Below the pieces are notes generated by a model, which worked only from the letters and a program-made list of their open reading frames with translations, ran no database searches and was not told the DNA's origin. Positions 27,543 to 36,072 of a DNA stretch of 64,000 bases are shown here, in pieces. Every line of letters begins with the position of its first letter. The stretch's first letter is position 1. This stretch comes from Dyadobacter sp. CY312 (GTDB taxonomy: Bacteria; Bacteroidota; Bacteroidia; Cytophagales; Spirosomataceae). Location of the stretch: positions 310,001 through 374,000 of the forward strand of contig NZ_JAJUXG010000008.1 of NCBI RefSeq assembly GCF_021390535.1, read 5' to 3'. Both the position numbers and the translations under genes were made by a program.

Positions 27543-27628
27543 TACCGGGGACGGGAATCGAACCCGTACGAGCGTTTCGGCTCACAGGATTTTAAGTCCT
27601 GCGTGTCTACCAGTTCCACCACCCCGGC
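27543..27628 (-). tRNA. tRNA-Leu (anticodon UAA)
   Basis: 86 nt, CCA not encoded. Acceptor GCCGGGG / CCCCGGT, anticodon arm CAGGA-CTTAAAA-TCCTG giving UAA, long variable arm, T arm ACGGGTTCGATTCCCGT. A second leucine tRNA, distinct from that at 19819. Confidence 0.95.
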
Positions 27629-27667
27629 CTGCGCCATAATAAAAAGATGATGGGCAATTTAGAGAAA

Positions 27668-27690
27668 AAAAAGCACCGTTGCCGGTGCTT
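27668..27690 (-). terminator. Terminator-like hairpin between tRNA-Gly and tRNA-Leu(UAA)
   Basis: Stem AAGCACCG / CGGTGCTT with loop TTGC, running into a T tract on the minus strand. The downstream tRNA-Leu may therefore depend on read-through or processing, or on a promoter I could not identify. Confidence 0.75.
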
Positions 27691-27698
27691 TATCTCTG

Positions 27699-27771
27699 AG
27701 CGAAAGACGGGGTTCGAACCCGCGACCTCGACCTTGGCAAGGTCGCGCTCTACCAGCTGAGCTACTTTCGC
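27699..27771 (-). tRNA. tRNA-Gly (anticodon GCC)
   Basis: 73 nt. Acceptor GCGAAAG / CTTTCGC with discriminator U, D arm AGCTCAGCTGGTAGAGC, anticodon arm CGACC-TTGCCAA-GGTCG giving GCC, T arm GCGGGTTCGAACCCCGT. Confidence 0.95.
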
Positions 27772-27796
27772 ATAACCGTTTCTGATTAACGTGGTG

Positions 27797-27827
27797 CAAA
27801 TGTAGGGACAAGAGATATTGGACGCAA
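27797..27827 (-). promoter_or_regulatory. Promoter of tRNA-Gly
   Basis: On the minus strand TTG (27825-27827), 20-nt spacer, TACATTTG (27797-27804), about 25 bases before the tRNA. Confidence 0.65.
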
Positions 27828-27828
27828 G

Positions 27829-28156
27829 CTTTTTTGGAAAATATTTTTCAAAAATTACTTAACTATTTATTAACAAATTGTAAATCATTGCAGTAAGCTA
27901 TGTTTATTTTTTAGCATCCTGACATGTTGTTCCAGATTGAGTTCGTAACATGGAGCAGAAAGCCATTTCCCATCCCAGGGTATGTCAATAAGTGGGCTCG
28001 CTGACCGAATAATTATACTTATTGCCGTCCGTCCCAATTCCGGTAATGGCTTCATATTTTCACTACCTTTGCGAAACAGGTGAAAATGGGGGTTGATATG
28101 GCTCTTATTAGCCTGATACATAGATCAGATGGTGTTAATTTAATTAAATATTTTTC
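27829..28156. other. AT-rich intergenic region before terC
   Basis: About 330 bases holding no supported gene. A 78-codon frame at 27885-28121 (minus) resembles nothing I know and contains the terC promoter region, so I do not call it. The only signal is the -7 match at 28064. Confidence 0.5.
28064..28071 (+). promoter_or_regulatory. Candidate -7 element for terC
   Basis: TACCTTTG matches TAnnTTTG, 86 bases before the start; no -33 element was recognised. Confidence 0.4.
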
Positions 28157-29227
28157 ATGTTTTCCAACGAGGTATTGTTTTTCGGAGGGTTTATTCTCGC
28201 AATTAGTGTAATGCTGTTATTGGATCTTGGTGTTTTCAATAAAAAAGATCATGTTGTCAAGTTTGGTGAAGCCGCCGCCTGGACTGTTGCGTGGATTGCA
28301 CTTGCCCTCGTTTTCTATCTGATTATCAACACGCACGGAGATTTGATCCACGGTGTTGAAAATTATGCGCAGCTGGAAATGATCAGAGATAAATATGCTT
28401 CTCATATACAGTTGATACCGGGAAATTTTGAAGAAAGTCTGGAGATATACAGAAAGAACATGTCTCTGGAATTTATCACGGGTTATCTTCTCGAATATGC
28501 GCTATCTGTGGATAATATCTTTGTGATCATTCTGATTTTCTCTTCATTCAGCGTTCGTCCTAAATATTATAAAAAGGTCTTATTCTGGGGTGTTTTGGGG
28601 GCTATTCTCATGCGCTTCCTATTCATTTTCCTGGGTTCAGCATTAATGCAGCGGTTTGAGTGGATCATTTATCTGTTTGGTTTATTGCTGGTTTATCAGG
28701 GCGGGAAGATATTTTTTGAAGGGGGAGGAGATGAAAAAATTGATCCTGCAAAGCATCCTGTAGTGAAATTTACTTCCAAATATTTCCCTGTTTTTCCAAG
28801 ATATGTACGTGAGCACTTCTTTGTACTAAAACATGGAAAATGGATGATTACCCCGCTTTTTGTGGTGGTTCTTATTGTGGAATTCACGGATCTTATTTTT
28901 GCTGTGGATTCGGTTCCTGCTGTATTCTCGGTAACCAAGGATCCTTATATCGTTTTCTTTTCCAATATTTTTGCCATCATGGGGCTTCGCTCTATGTTCT
29001 TTTTCCTGAGTAATATCATGGGGCTCTTCAGGTTTCTCAAATATGGACTGGGCGTTCTGTTGGTGTTTATCGGAGGTAAAATGCTTGCCCATGACTACCT
29101 GGAAGAGCTGGGCTTCAAAACGGTATATTCGCTATACATCATTCTTGGAATTATTGCAGTGAGTATTCTGGCATCAGTGATTTTTCCGGAGAAAAAGGAG
29201 AGTGAGCAATCGCTAGCCAATAGTTAG
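28157..29227 (+). CDS. TerC-family integral membrane protein (Alx-like metal exporter)
   Basis: 356 residues with about eight or nine predicted helices. The two conserved acidic membrane motifs of the TerC family are present: LEYALSVDNIFVIILIFS (about residues 112-130) and VEFTDLIFAVDSVPAVF (about 240-256). Family members such as Alx and MeeF export Mn2+ or act on metal loading of secreted proteins; some copies relate to tellurite resistance, but no ter operon is here. It is followed 24 bases later by the large helicase on the same strand, so the two may share a transcript. Length and topology fit the family. Confidence 0.9.
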   Translation: MFSNEVLFFGGFILAISVMLLLDLGVFNKKDHVVKFGEAAAWTVAWIALALVFYLIINTHGDLIHGVENYAQLEMIRDKYASHIQLIPGNFEESLEIYRKNMSLEFITGYLLEYALSVDNIFVIILIFSSFSVRPKYYKKVLFWGVLGAILMRFLFIFLGSALMQRFEWIIYLFGLLLVYQGGKIFFEGGGDEKIDPAKHPVVKFTSKYFPVFPRYVREHFFVLKHGKWMITPLFVVVLIVEFTDLIFAVDSVPAVFSVTKDPYIVFFSNIFAIMGLRSMFFFLSNIMGLFRFLKYGLGVLLVFIGGKMLAHDYLEELGFKTVYSLYIILGIIAVSILASVIFPEKKESEQSLANS

Positions 29228-29251
29228 GTACCAGTGCTCGTTTGAGTATTT

Positions 29252-32200
29252 ATGAACCGAATTCTTAAAGCTTACTTAAAACGGCTTACCAATCTTAGTA
29301 CACGGAATAAATCGTTGCTGCTTCCGGGATTACCTTCGGAGCAGTTTATCGATATTTTCGAAATGGATTTCCTTTTAGGTAAGCCTTGTATTGACATTGT
29401 TGTACAGGCAATTCAAAAGAAAGCGAGGATACCGCTTTGCGATGTCCAGGATCCGCGTCTTGAGCGCTCTAACGAGGTTAGCAAAAAACTACGAAAAATC
29501 GCCAGAACCGAGTCCTTCATCCAGGAGGAACGCGGTTCACGGGACCTTTATCTTGGCTATCCTTTTATACAGGGCAAACTTGCAGACGGAACGCCAATTC
29601 ATGCACCATTGCTTTTCTTTCCGGTCACTCTAAAAATTGATAGGGAACAATGGTGTTTATTTGAAAGAGATGACGTCGGCGTTAGTCTAAACCGAAGTTT
29701 TGCCCTTGCATATGGATTTTTTAACGAAACGACAATCTCGGATGATGTACTGGAAAAATCTTTTGAAGAGTTTTCCGGGGATTTCTTAGCGTTTCGGACC
29801 CAGCTTTATGAGTGGTTAAAAGAAACACCGCTCAGGATTAATTTTAATCAGGATTTATTTGATCAAAAACTTAAACCTTTTGAAGCAAAAAAGGGTAGCC
29901 AGCTCCAGATTGAAGAGCGTAATGGTGAGCTTAAATTGTTCCCCGAAGCTGTTTTAGGAATTTTTCCTCAATCGGGATCCTATTTGGTTCCGGATTACAA
30001 TCAGCTTCTGGATAAAAAAGAAGATATAGATATCCCACTTTTAAGCTCAGTATCCACCAAGTCGGGTGACATTGGATCTAATACATTCGAGGAGGGACGG
30101 AAGATGAGTGCTAAAATCAAGGAGGAAGATTTATTAACTCCTTTTGCACTCGACGCTTCACAGGAAAAAATTATCCTGGCTGCCAAATCGGGGCGATCAC
30201 TGGTAGTTCAGGGACCTCCGGGCAGCGGAAAATCACAGCTGATCTGCAATTTGATGGCTGATTTTTCCGCAAGAGGAAAACGCGTTCTTTTGGTTTGCCA
30301 GAAACGCGCCGCATTGGATGTTGTTCATCAGCGTTTGAAAACGATCGGGATGGCTCCTTTCACTGCATTAATCCACGATTTTAAAAACGACAGGCCTGAA
30401 TTATACAAGCAACTCGCTTTGCAAATAGATCAGGTTGAAGCTTATAGGCAACAAAATTACAGTCTGGACGCTGTTTTTATTGAAAGGCAATTTACGAAAG
30501 AGAGTCGTTTGATTGACAAAACCGTACAAGACCTCAACGCTTTTCGATCTGCGCTGTTTGACGAGCAGGAGTGCGGCGTATCTGCAAAGGAATTGTATCT
30601 CACCAGTGATCCTGCTGCGCCATATATTGATTTGGATCAGAAATATAAGTTTTTCAGACTGGACGGATCAGGAGACTATCAAAGGAGATTCAGAACGTAT
30701 AGCAAATACAGGTTGTATCTGGGAGCAGATCACATCTGGAAGACTAGGAAGAGTTTTGCCACTTTTGATATTGCAGACCTTCGATCTATGGAAAAAATGC
30801 TTTCAGACTGGCCAAAAGCATTCCAACTGCAATTAGAATCCTTTCGTACAGTTACTACCAGGTCCTTTGTGCATGAATTTTTGAACAATAGGGCGGAAAC
30901 GCTCGAACGACTGGAAGATATTAGAGAACAAATTCAAAATGAGTCACACTTTGCTCTTTTTAAGGCTTATCTCCTTGCCGATTCAAACCCTCACGCGCGG
31001 CTGTCTTTTATTCGTCAGATAACCGATTCATTTGAAGGTTTCATTGAAGAAGATGGTATTGAGCTGTCTCTGCCGGATGAAGAGCTGGCAAATTTCCGGG
31101 CGCAGCTTGCTAAGGTTATTGATACGAAAAAGTCAACGGTAAAAGGTGTATGGTGGGATATCTTCGGTTCTGAGAAGCAATTAATCGGGAAGGTCGCAGC
31201 CGAAAATGGTCTTACTACTGCAATTGATGATCTTTTGAAACTTGAATTGAAAGTTCGAAACCGGATCGAACTGGAAGACTGGCTTAAAAATAAGGATCTT
31301 TTATTCGATGATAAGTATGTTTCTGGCGGTGGGAAAGAAGAACGTGATTTTATGAATTTCTTTCATACTGCGGAGGCAGCGGCAGATGCAGCCGGAAGGG
31401 CCCGGCACGGTGAATGGTACAGTGTTATCTTCGACATTGTAGAAACCTGCAACACAGTAGAGGCATTTATTACAAAAGTTAATGACCTGATAAAATGGCT
31501 GCGTACCTGGGATCGTATGGACGTGGCAATGAGTCCATTTCTTGCAAAAGAACAAATTACTAAATTATTTGCCGATCCTCAGGAATACAGCAGTGCTTTG
31601 CTTGACGCGCTGAGTTCGGATTTTGATTCCATGGTGGATATGGATAAGCTGTGGTTGGAAATGAGTGCTGTTGAAAAAGATATTACCAAAGCGATAATTG
31701 AAGATTGTGACAAGAGAGATGTGGTGGGCGAAGAAGAAGTAAATGAACTTTTCGAAAATAGCATTCGCCTGTCGTGGCTCGGACACATTGAGAGCAAATA
31801 TCCGGAACTGCGTGCTGTGACATCCTTAAAAATGAAGGAATGGGAGGGACAAATTCAGGAGAGTATTGGATCAAAGCAAACTCTCAGCAGCCAGATAGCG
31901 GGTATCAAGTTGAGGGAGAATATTTACCAGGGAGTGGAAAAGAACAGGTTGGGGAACCGGGTGACTTATCGGGAATTGAATCACCAGGTTACAAAAAAGC
32001 GTAAGGTGTGGTCGATCCGCAAATTGATTGATAATCATAAGGAAGATGTGTTTTCACTTGTGCCATGCTGGATGGCCTCTCCCGAAGCGGTGTCTGCTAT
32101 TTTCCCAATGGAAAACGGTCTTTTTGACCTTGTTATTTTTGATGAAGCTTCTCAGTGTTATGCCGAATATGGACTGCCCGCTGCTTACAGAGGAAAACAG

Positions 32201-33250
32201 GTGGTTGTGGCTGGTGACAGCAAACAACTTGCTCCAAGTGATCTGTATAAAGTAAGGTATGAGGAGAAGGCGGAGGAGGAGGAATATGCGCCTGCTCTGG
32301 AGATTGAATCGCTGCTGGATCTTGCTGCGCAGTCATTGGAGCAACATCAGTTATCCGGCCATTACCGCAGTCTATCACTGGATCTAATCGATTTTTCCAA
32401 CAGGCATTTTTACAAAAATACCTTACGCCTTCTTCCGGATTTTAATCGTCTTAATAAACGGGAACCGGGTATCGTTTATGAAAAGGTAGAAGGACTATGG
32501 AAAAATAACGCTAATGTGATCGAGGCGGAACGGGTGGTTGATTTGCTGCGTGGATTACAGGGAGGAGATAAAAGCGTTGGTGTTGTAACCTTTAATTTTT
32601 TTCAGCAACAGGCTATTCAGGAAGGAATAGAGAAAGCCGGGCTGCTGGTGAAAGACTTGTTTGTCAAAAATATTGAGAACGTTCAGGGAGACGAGCGGGA
32701 CATTATTATTTTTTCAATGGGCTATGCTCCGGACGAAAAAGGTAAGGTAAGTATGAATTTTGGCTCGTTTAACATGCAGGGAGGTGAAAACAGGCTTAAT
32801 GTTGCAGTTACCCGTGCTCGTGAAAGGGTTCACTTTGTAACCAGTTTATGGCCCTCCCAGTTAAATACAGAAGGTGCAGCCAACGAGGGACCTAAACTTT
32901 TACGCGCTTATCTGGAATACGCTTGGGACGTATCGGAAGGGAAATTTAAGCCCAGCCCGATTTCTACTGAGGGATTCAGGACAAACTGGCTTTTGAAGAA
33001 TCGACTGCTCAACAGCAGCAATGATTTTAGTAAAGAATTGCCATTTGGAGATATAACCGTAAAAAAAGAAGAGACCTATAAGGGTTTGATCCTGACGGAC
33101 GATGATTTGTACCATCGCTCTGATTCGTCAAAAGAACCGCACGCTTATCTGCCTCTTCTTCTCAGACAAAAAAACTGGCCTTTTAGCCGCGTTTATAGTC
33201 GTGAATATTGGAATAAGACTCTTAATTTAGAAAGTCTTAAAGTTCTTTAA
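29252..33250 (+). CDS. Large superfamily 1 helicase (DUF4011/AAA_11-AAA_12 type) with degenerate endonuclease-like tail
   Basis: 1332 residues. The N-terminus (LKRLTNLSTRNKSLLL) matches the DUF4011 opening LxxLLDLSxRNxLLN. The helicase core has Walker A GPPGSGKS near residue 320 and, after a long ~600-residue insertion rich in helices, DEASQ (about 963), VVAGDSKQLAPSD, SGHYRSL, NVQGDERDIIIFS and ENRLNVAVTRARERV. The last ~60 residues (TDDDLYHRSDSSKE to RVYSREYW) line up with the Vsr-like MTES_1575 nuclease that often ends these helicases (ECDGxxYHSSxSARDRDR to RIWSTDWW). The catalytic Glu of that domain is replaced by Leu, so it is probably inactive. Relatives occur in antiphage systems, but no partner gene is seen here. 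It overlaps the convergent DUF1080 gene by 14 bases. Confidence 0.85.
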   Translation: MNRILKAYLKRLTNLSTRNKSLLLPGLPSEQFIDIFEMDFLLGKPCIDIVVQAIQKKARIPLCDVQDPRLERSNEVSKKLRKIARTESFIQEERGSRDLYLGYPFIQGKLADGTPIHAPLLFFPVTLKIDREQWCLFERDDVGVSLNRSFALAYGFFNETTISDDVLEKSFEEFSGDFLAFRTQLYEWLKETPLRINFNQDLFDQKLKPFEAKKGSQLQIEERNGELKLFPEAVLGIFPQSGSYLVPDYNQLLDKKEDIDIPLLSSVSTKSGDIGSNTFEEGRKMSAKIKEEDLLTPFALDASQEKIILAAKSGRSLVVQGPPGSGKSQLICNLMADFSARGKRVLLVCQKRAALDVVHQRLKTIGMAPFTALIHDFKNDRPELYKQLALQIDQVEAYRQQNYSLDAVFIERQFTKESRLIDKTVQDLNAFRSALFDEQECGVSAKELYLTSDPAAPYIDLDQKYKFFRLDGSGDYQRRFRTYSKYRLYLGADHIWKTRKSFATFDIADLRSMEKMLSDWPKAFQLQLESFRTVTTRSFVHEFLNNRAETLERLEDIREQIQNESHFALFKAYLLADSNPHARLSFIRQITDSFEGFIEEDGIELSLPDEELANFRAQLAKVIDTKKSTVKGVWWDIFGSEKQLIGKVAAENGLTTAIDDLLKLELKVRNRIELEDWLKNKDLLFDDKYVSGGGKEERDFMNFFHTAEAAADAAGRARHGEWYSVIFDIVETCNTVEAFITKVNDLIKWLRTWDRMDVAMSPFLAKEQITKLFADPQEYSSALLDALSSDFDSMVDMDKLWLEMSAVEKDITKAIIEDCDKRDVVGEEEVNELFENSIRLSWLGHIESKYPELRAVTSLKMKEWEGQIQESIGSKQTLSSQIAGIKLRENIYQGVEKNRLGNRVTYRELNHQVTKKRKVWSIRKLIDNHKEDVFSLVPCWMASPEAVSAIFPMENGLFDLVIFDEASQCYAEYGLPAAYRGKQVVVAGDSKQLAPSDLYKVRYEEKAEEEEYAPALEIESLLDLAAQSLEQHQLSGHYRSLSLDLIDFSNRHFYKNTLRLLPDFNRLNKREPGIVYEKVEGLWKNNANVIEAERVVDLLRGLQGGDKSVGVVTFNFFQQQAIQEGIEKAGLLVKDLFVKNIENVQGDERDIIIFSMGYAPDEKGKVSMNFGSFNMQGGENRLNVAVTRARERVHFVTSLWPSQLNTEGAANEGPKLLRAYLEYAWDVSEGKFKPSPISTEGFRTNWLLKNRLLNSSNDFSKELPFGDITVKKEETYKGLILTDDDLYHRSDSSKEPHAYLPLLLRQKNWPFSRVYSREYWNKTLNLESLKVL

Positions 33251-33947
33251 TTCTGATGTTGCGGTAAGATACTTTATCGCCATGATCCTGCAATGCGATT
33301 TTGCCTTTCTGGAAAGAGCCAAAACCCTCCCAGGTTTTGAACTTGCTGTTGGCTACTAATGCGTCCCATTCAGCTCCTTGTGTAGGGAAATCTACCACTT
33401 TTTTGCCATTTAACCAGCTTTCGCCTTTCCCTGCTTTGATCACGATTTTGGCTTTATTCCACTGTCCGGCAGGCTTAACCACCGCGAAGTCGGTTGGTGG
33501 CAGAATGTCATATAAAGATCCGGATTTGTGATTTCCCGCTTTGCCGGCTTTCGCATCTGGATGTTTTTCGTCGTCCAATACCTGAATTTCAGGGCCAGTA
33601 GAGTAGGGGCAGCAGTATTTTTTATCTTCGATTACATGATAAATGATGCCACTATTTCCTTTTTCTGAAATCTTCCATTCCAGTTCCAGTTCAAAGTCTC
33701 CGTATTCTTTATCCGTAACGAGGTCTTTACCGCCTTTTTCCGCAAGAACCATTGCGCCATCCTCAATCTTCCACTGAGGTAAAACCTTATCAGACTGCCA
33801 GCTGTGCCATCCGTTGAAGCTCTTGCCGTCGAACAACGTTACCCATTTTCCTTTTTTTTGAGCTTGTACTTCGGTGTTACCAATTGATAATGCAAGTAAG
33901 GCAACGAGGGCAGCTTTGCTTAAAGTCTGCCATTTTTTAAAATTCAT
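33237..33947 (-). CDS. Secreted DUF1080 (3-keto-disaccharide hydrolase-like) protein
   Basis: 236 residues from the ATG at 33947 (MNFKKW); an upstream ATG at 33974 adds nine unlikely residues. A signal peptide ends EVQAQ. The DUF1080 concanavalin-like lectin fold is recognised by WVTLFDGKSFNGWHSW, WKIEDGAMVL, DFELELEWKISEKGNSGIIYHV, GPEIQVLDDEKHPDA, SGSLYDI and the C-terminal IALQDHGDKVSYRNIRIKEL. Family members act on or bind sugars, some hydrolysing 3-keto-glycosides, in the periplasm. The stop overlaps the 3' end of the helicase gene. Standalone. Confidence 0.9.
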   Translation of the reverse strand: MNFKKWQTLSKAALVALLALSIGNTEVQAQKKGKWVTLFDGKSFNGWHSWQSDKVLPQWKIEDGAMVLAEKGGKDLVTDKEYGDFELELEWKISEKGNSGIIYHVIEDKKYCCPYSTGPEIQVLDDEKHPDAKAGKAGNHKSGSLYDILPPTDFAVVKPAGQWNKAKIVIKAGKGESWLNGKKVVDFPTQGAEWDALVANSKFKTWEGFGSFQKGKIALQDHGDKVSYRNIRIKEL

Positions 33948-34075
33948 ATCTTTATTGTTAAAAGTTTGGAACACAATATTAAGTACTTTTATTAATCAAA
34001 ACACTTATTTTCGATAAAAGTAGGGTTCTGTAAGCCCACAGTAATATTTTATAAGTATCAAAAAAATAGATAGTA

Positions 34076-34465
34076 ATGGCGTCTATATTCTCGAAAATTG
34101 TCAGCGGAGAAATACCGAGTTTTAAAATCGCAGAGACTGAGGAGTTTCTGGCTTTTCTCGATGCTTTCCCGATTGTAAAAGGACATGTACTGGTTATCCC
34201 GAAAAAAGAAGTGGATTATTTGTTTGATCTTGAAGAAGGCTTGTATACCCGGTTGATGCTTTTTGCAAGAAGTATTGTTCCTGCCCTTGAAAAGACAGTC
34301 CCTTGCTTGCGAATAGGGGTAAGTGTGATTGGTTTAGAGGTACCGCATGCACATATTCACTTATTGCCGTTAAATAGCATGTCAGATGCTGATTTTAGCA
34401 AGAAGATTAAAATTAGTAAGGGAGAACTGACCGATCTGGCAGAGCAGATCAAAGCCAATCTGTAA
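34076..34465 (+). CDS. HIT-family nucleotide hydrolase/transferase
   Basis: 129 residues. The histidine triad motif HAHIHLLPL (H-x-H-x-H) near residue 98 and the N-terminal IFSKIVSGEIPSFKIAETEEFLAFLD opening are those of Hint-type proteins, which hydrolyse purine nucleoside phosphoramidates. The Lys/Asp helix VIPKKEVDYLFDL is typical of the Bacteroidota branch. It is a single gene facing the Wzi-like genes, ending 3 bases before the first stop. Confidence 0.92.
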   Translation: MASIFSKIVSGEIPSFKIAETEEFLAFLDAFPIVKGHVLVIPKKEVDYLFDLEEGLYTRLMLFARSIVPALEKTVPCLRIGVSVIGLEVPHAHIHLLPLNSMSDADFSKKIKISKGELTDLAEQIKANL

Positions 34466-34468
34466 TAT

Positions 34469-35959
34469 TCAGAACGTAAAATCTTTTCTCAGACCAAGGG
34501 AGAAACCATAGGTTTTAGGATAAAGATCACCCATATCAGCAGCAAACGAGCCTTTGATGGTTGAACCTCCTAAGAAATCTATGTGAGATTGTAAGGCGAT
34601 GAGTCCGGAGAATTGTTTTGCTGCCGGGTAAATTGGCACGAGATAAGCTCCCGAATTATTGGAATATGATAATTTTGTATACCATTCTATTTGTTGCGCG
34701 ATGGTACCTTTCAATCCCAAATGTACTACAAGAACTCGATTGTTACTGGTGTGGTTATCAGCATAAGCGGGATACTTCCACTCTGTATCCGACGTGGGAG
34801 GAATAAAAGGCGTTCCGATGGTTCTTTTGTAATAGGACCACCCATCACGCACCTGTTGATTGTTAAAATAGTTATCTATCCCCCTCCTTTTACCATCACC
34901 AATCACAAATTCGTTTCCACCTTGATCTTTCGTATACAAAAATTCTAATACACCCTCAGTAATTTCAAATCCTGCGCCATATGAGTTTTTTCTTCGTACA
35001 CGAATTCCATTCAAACCATCTTTTAATGCCTGAAGATAAAACAGAGACCCATCTTCATAGATGAATTGTCTGTAAATGAACCAGCTTGTGCCATACGTCT
35101 CTATTTCAACAGCCAAATCGATAGACCCAAGATGATTCCCTATCCGGCTCGTGCTGTCAAAGTGTGTAATACTTTCTCCTTCCCCACCTATAGCTCCCGT
35201 GATAACACTTAAATAGTTTTTAAAACCTTTGGGCAGATCATTACTTTGTGCTGTGTGGTATGGAGACTTGCCTCCCCATTGTACCTGATGGTTGGCTCCA
35301 CCATACAGCTTCAGTCTGGAAGTCTCTTTTCCCAACCTTATGTACAATGCTTTATGATGGAATCTCATGTCACTGGTAACGGGTCTGTTTTTTTCAAACA
35401 AACCGTCTGAATAAAATCCGTTGAATGCTACCCACCCCTGAGTCAAAGGGACATTTACAAATTTTGTCGTCCCAATTTGAATTTTGGGTATGGGCATTGC
35501 ATTACCCGACCAGGCATATGATCCTGAGCCAAGAGTGGAATCTGCAAGACCTAACCATTGCTTCTTTCTTCCTACAAATAATTCCCAATTTTTATATTTA
35601 AGAGTAGCGTGTATCTGAGGAAGTAATACTTTTGCAGGATTTCCCGTGTTACCAACCGTTTCAATGGCGGCCCCAAATTTCCAGTCAGCTCCTTTTTCGG
35701 TAGTTTTTGATAGGTCCCAAAATTTTTGAAGTCCGATTCTTGCAGTTCCTGAGGGTGCTGTTTTCGGGATCACGCCAAATTGATTCGCGTGAATCCAGAA
35801 CGGTAATCTCTCCTGAGAGCTTCCATATCCGATTGCCTCAACATAGCCATAACTGGAATCAACTTTGGAATGTGTTTGAATAATTTCGAATTGAGAAAAC
35901 CCTGTTAGTGGATTTATGAGTAAGCAAAGAAAGAATATCTTCCGGAAGGATTTATGCAT
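34469..35959 (-). CDS. Wzi-family outer-membrane capsule-assembly protein, copy 1
   Basis: 496 residues with a signal peptide ending NPLTGFSQ. It is a beta-barrel protein of the Bacteroidota Wzi family that anchors or assembles capsular polysaccharide at the cell surface. Family blocks: LPFWIHANQFGVIP, GRKKQWLGLADSTLGSG, MPIPKIQIGTTKFV, YGGANHQVQWGG, RIGNHLGSIDLA, IYRQFIYEDGSL, DGLNGIRVRRK, YTKDQGGN and the aromatic end RKDFTF. Last of three tandem paralogues on the same strand and the most distal in transcription. A 113-base gap separates it from copy 2. Confidence 0.88.
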   Translation of the reverse strand: MHKSFRKIFFLCLLINPLTGFSQFEIIQTHSKVDSSYGYVEAIGYGSSQERLPFWIHANQFGVIPKTAPSGTARIGLQKFWDLSKTTEKGADWKFGAAIETVGNTGNPAKVLLPQIHATLKYKNWELFVGRKKQWLGLADSTLGSGSYAWSGNAMPIPKIQIGTTKFVNVPLTQGWVAFNGFYSDGLFEKNRPVTSDMRFHHKALYIRLGKETSRLKLYGGANHQVQWGGKSPYHTAQSNDLPKGFKNYLSVITGAIGGEGESITHFDSTSRIGNHLGSIDLAVEIETYGTSWFIYRQFIYEDGSLFYLQALKDGLNGIRVRRKNSYGAGFEITEGVLEFLYTKDQGGNEFVIGDGKRRGIDNYFNNQQVRDGWSYYKRTIGTPFIPPTSDTEWKYPAYADNHTSNNRVLVVHLGLKGTIAQQIEWYTKLSYSNNSGAYLVPIYPAAKQFSGLIALQSHIDFLGGSTIKGSFAADMGDLYPKTYGFSLGLRKDFTF

Positions 35960-36072
35960 AAGCGACTTTAGTTCTATCTAATTGATGTGTGTGTTAATCT
36001 AAAATAAATAGTAAAAATAATAAGAACTACACGTTCTCTCTTGATTTTTATTGTTGAGGCAGCAAAAATTTT

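Noticed and set aside
27459..27650. 63-codon plus-strand frame (YRGRESNPYERFGSQDFKSCVS)
   Set aside because: Antisense translation of tRNA-Leu(UAA), another classic spurious protein.
27885..28121. 78-codon minus-strand frame upstream of terC
   Set aside because: No family resemblance, no promoter, and it covers the probable terC promoter.
28157..33250. terC and helicase as a tellurite-resistance or antiphage operon
   Set aside because: Only 24 bases separate them, but no other ter or defence genes are present, so the pairing is noted without a system call.
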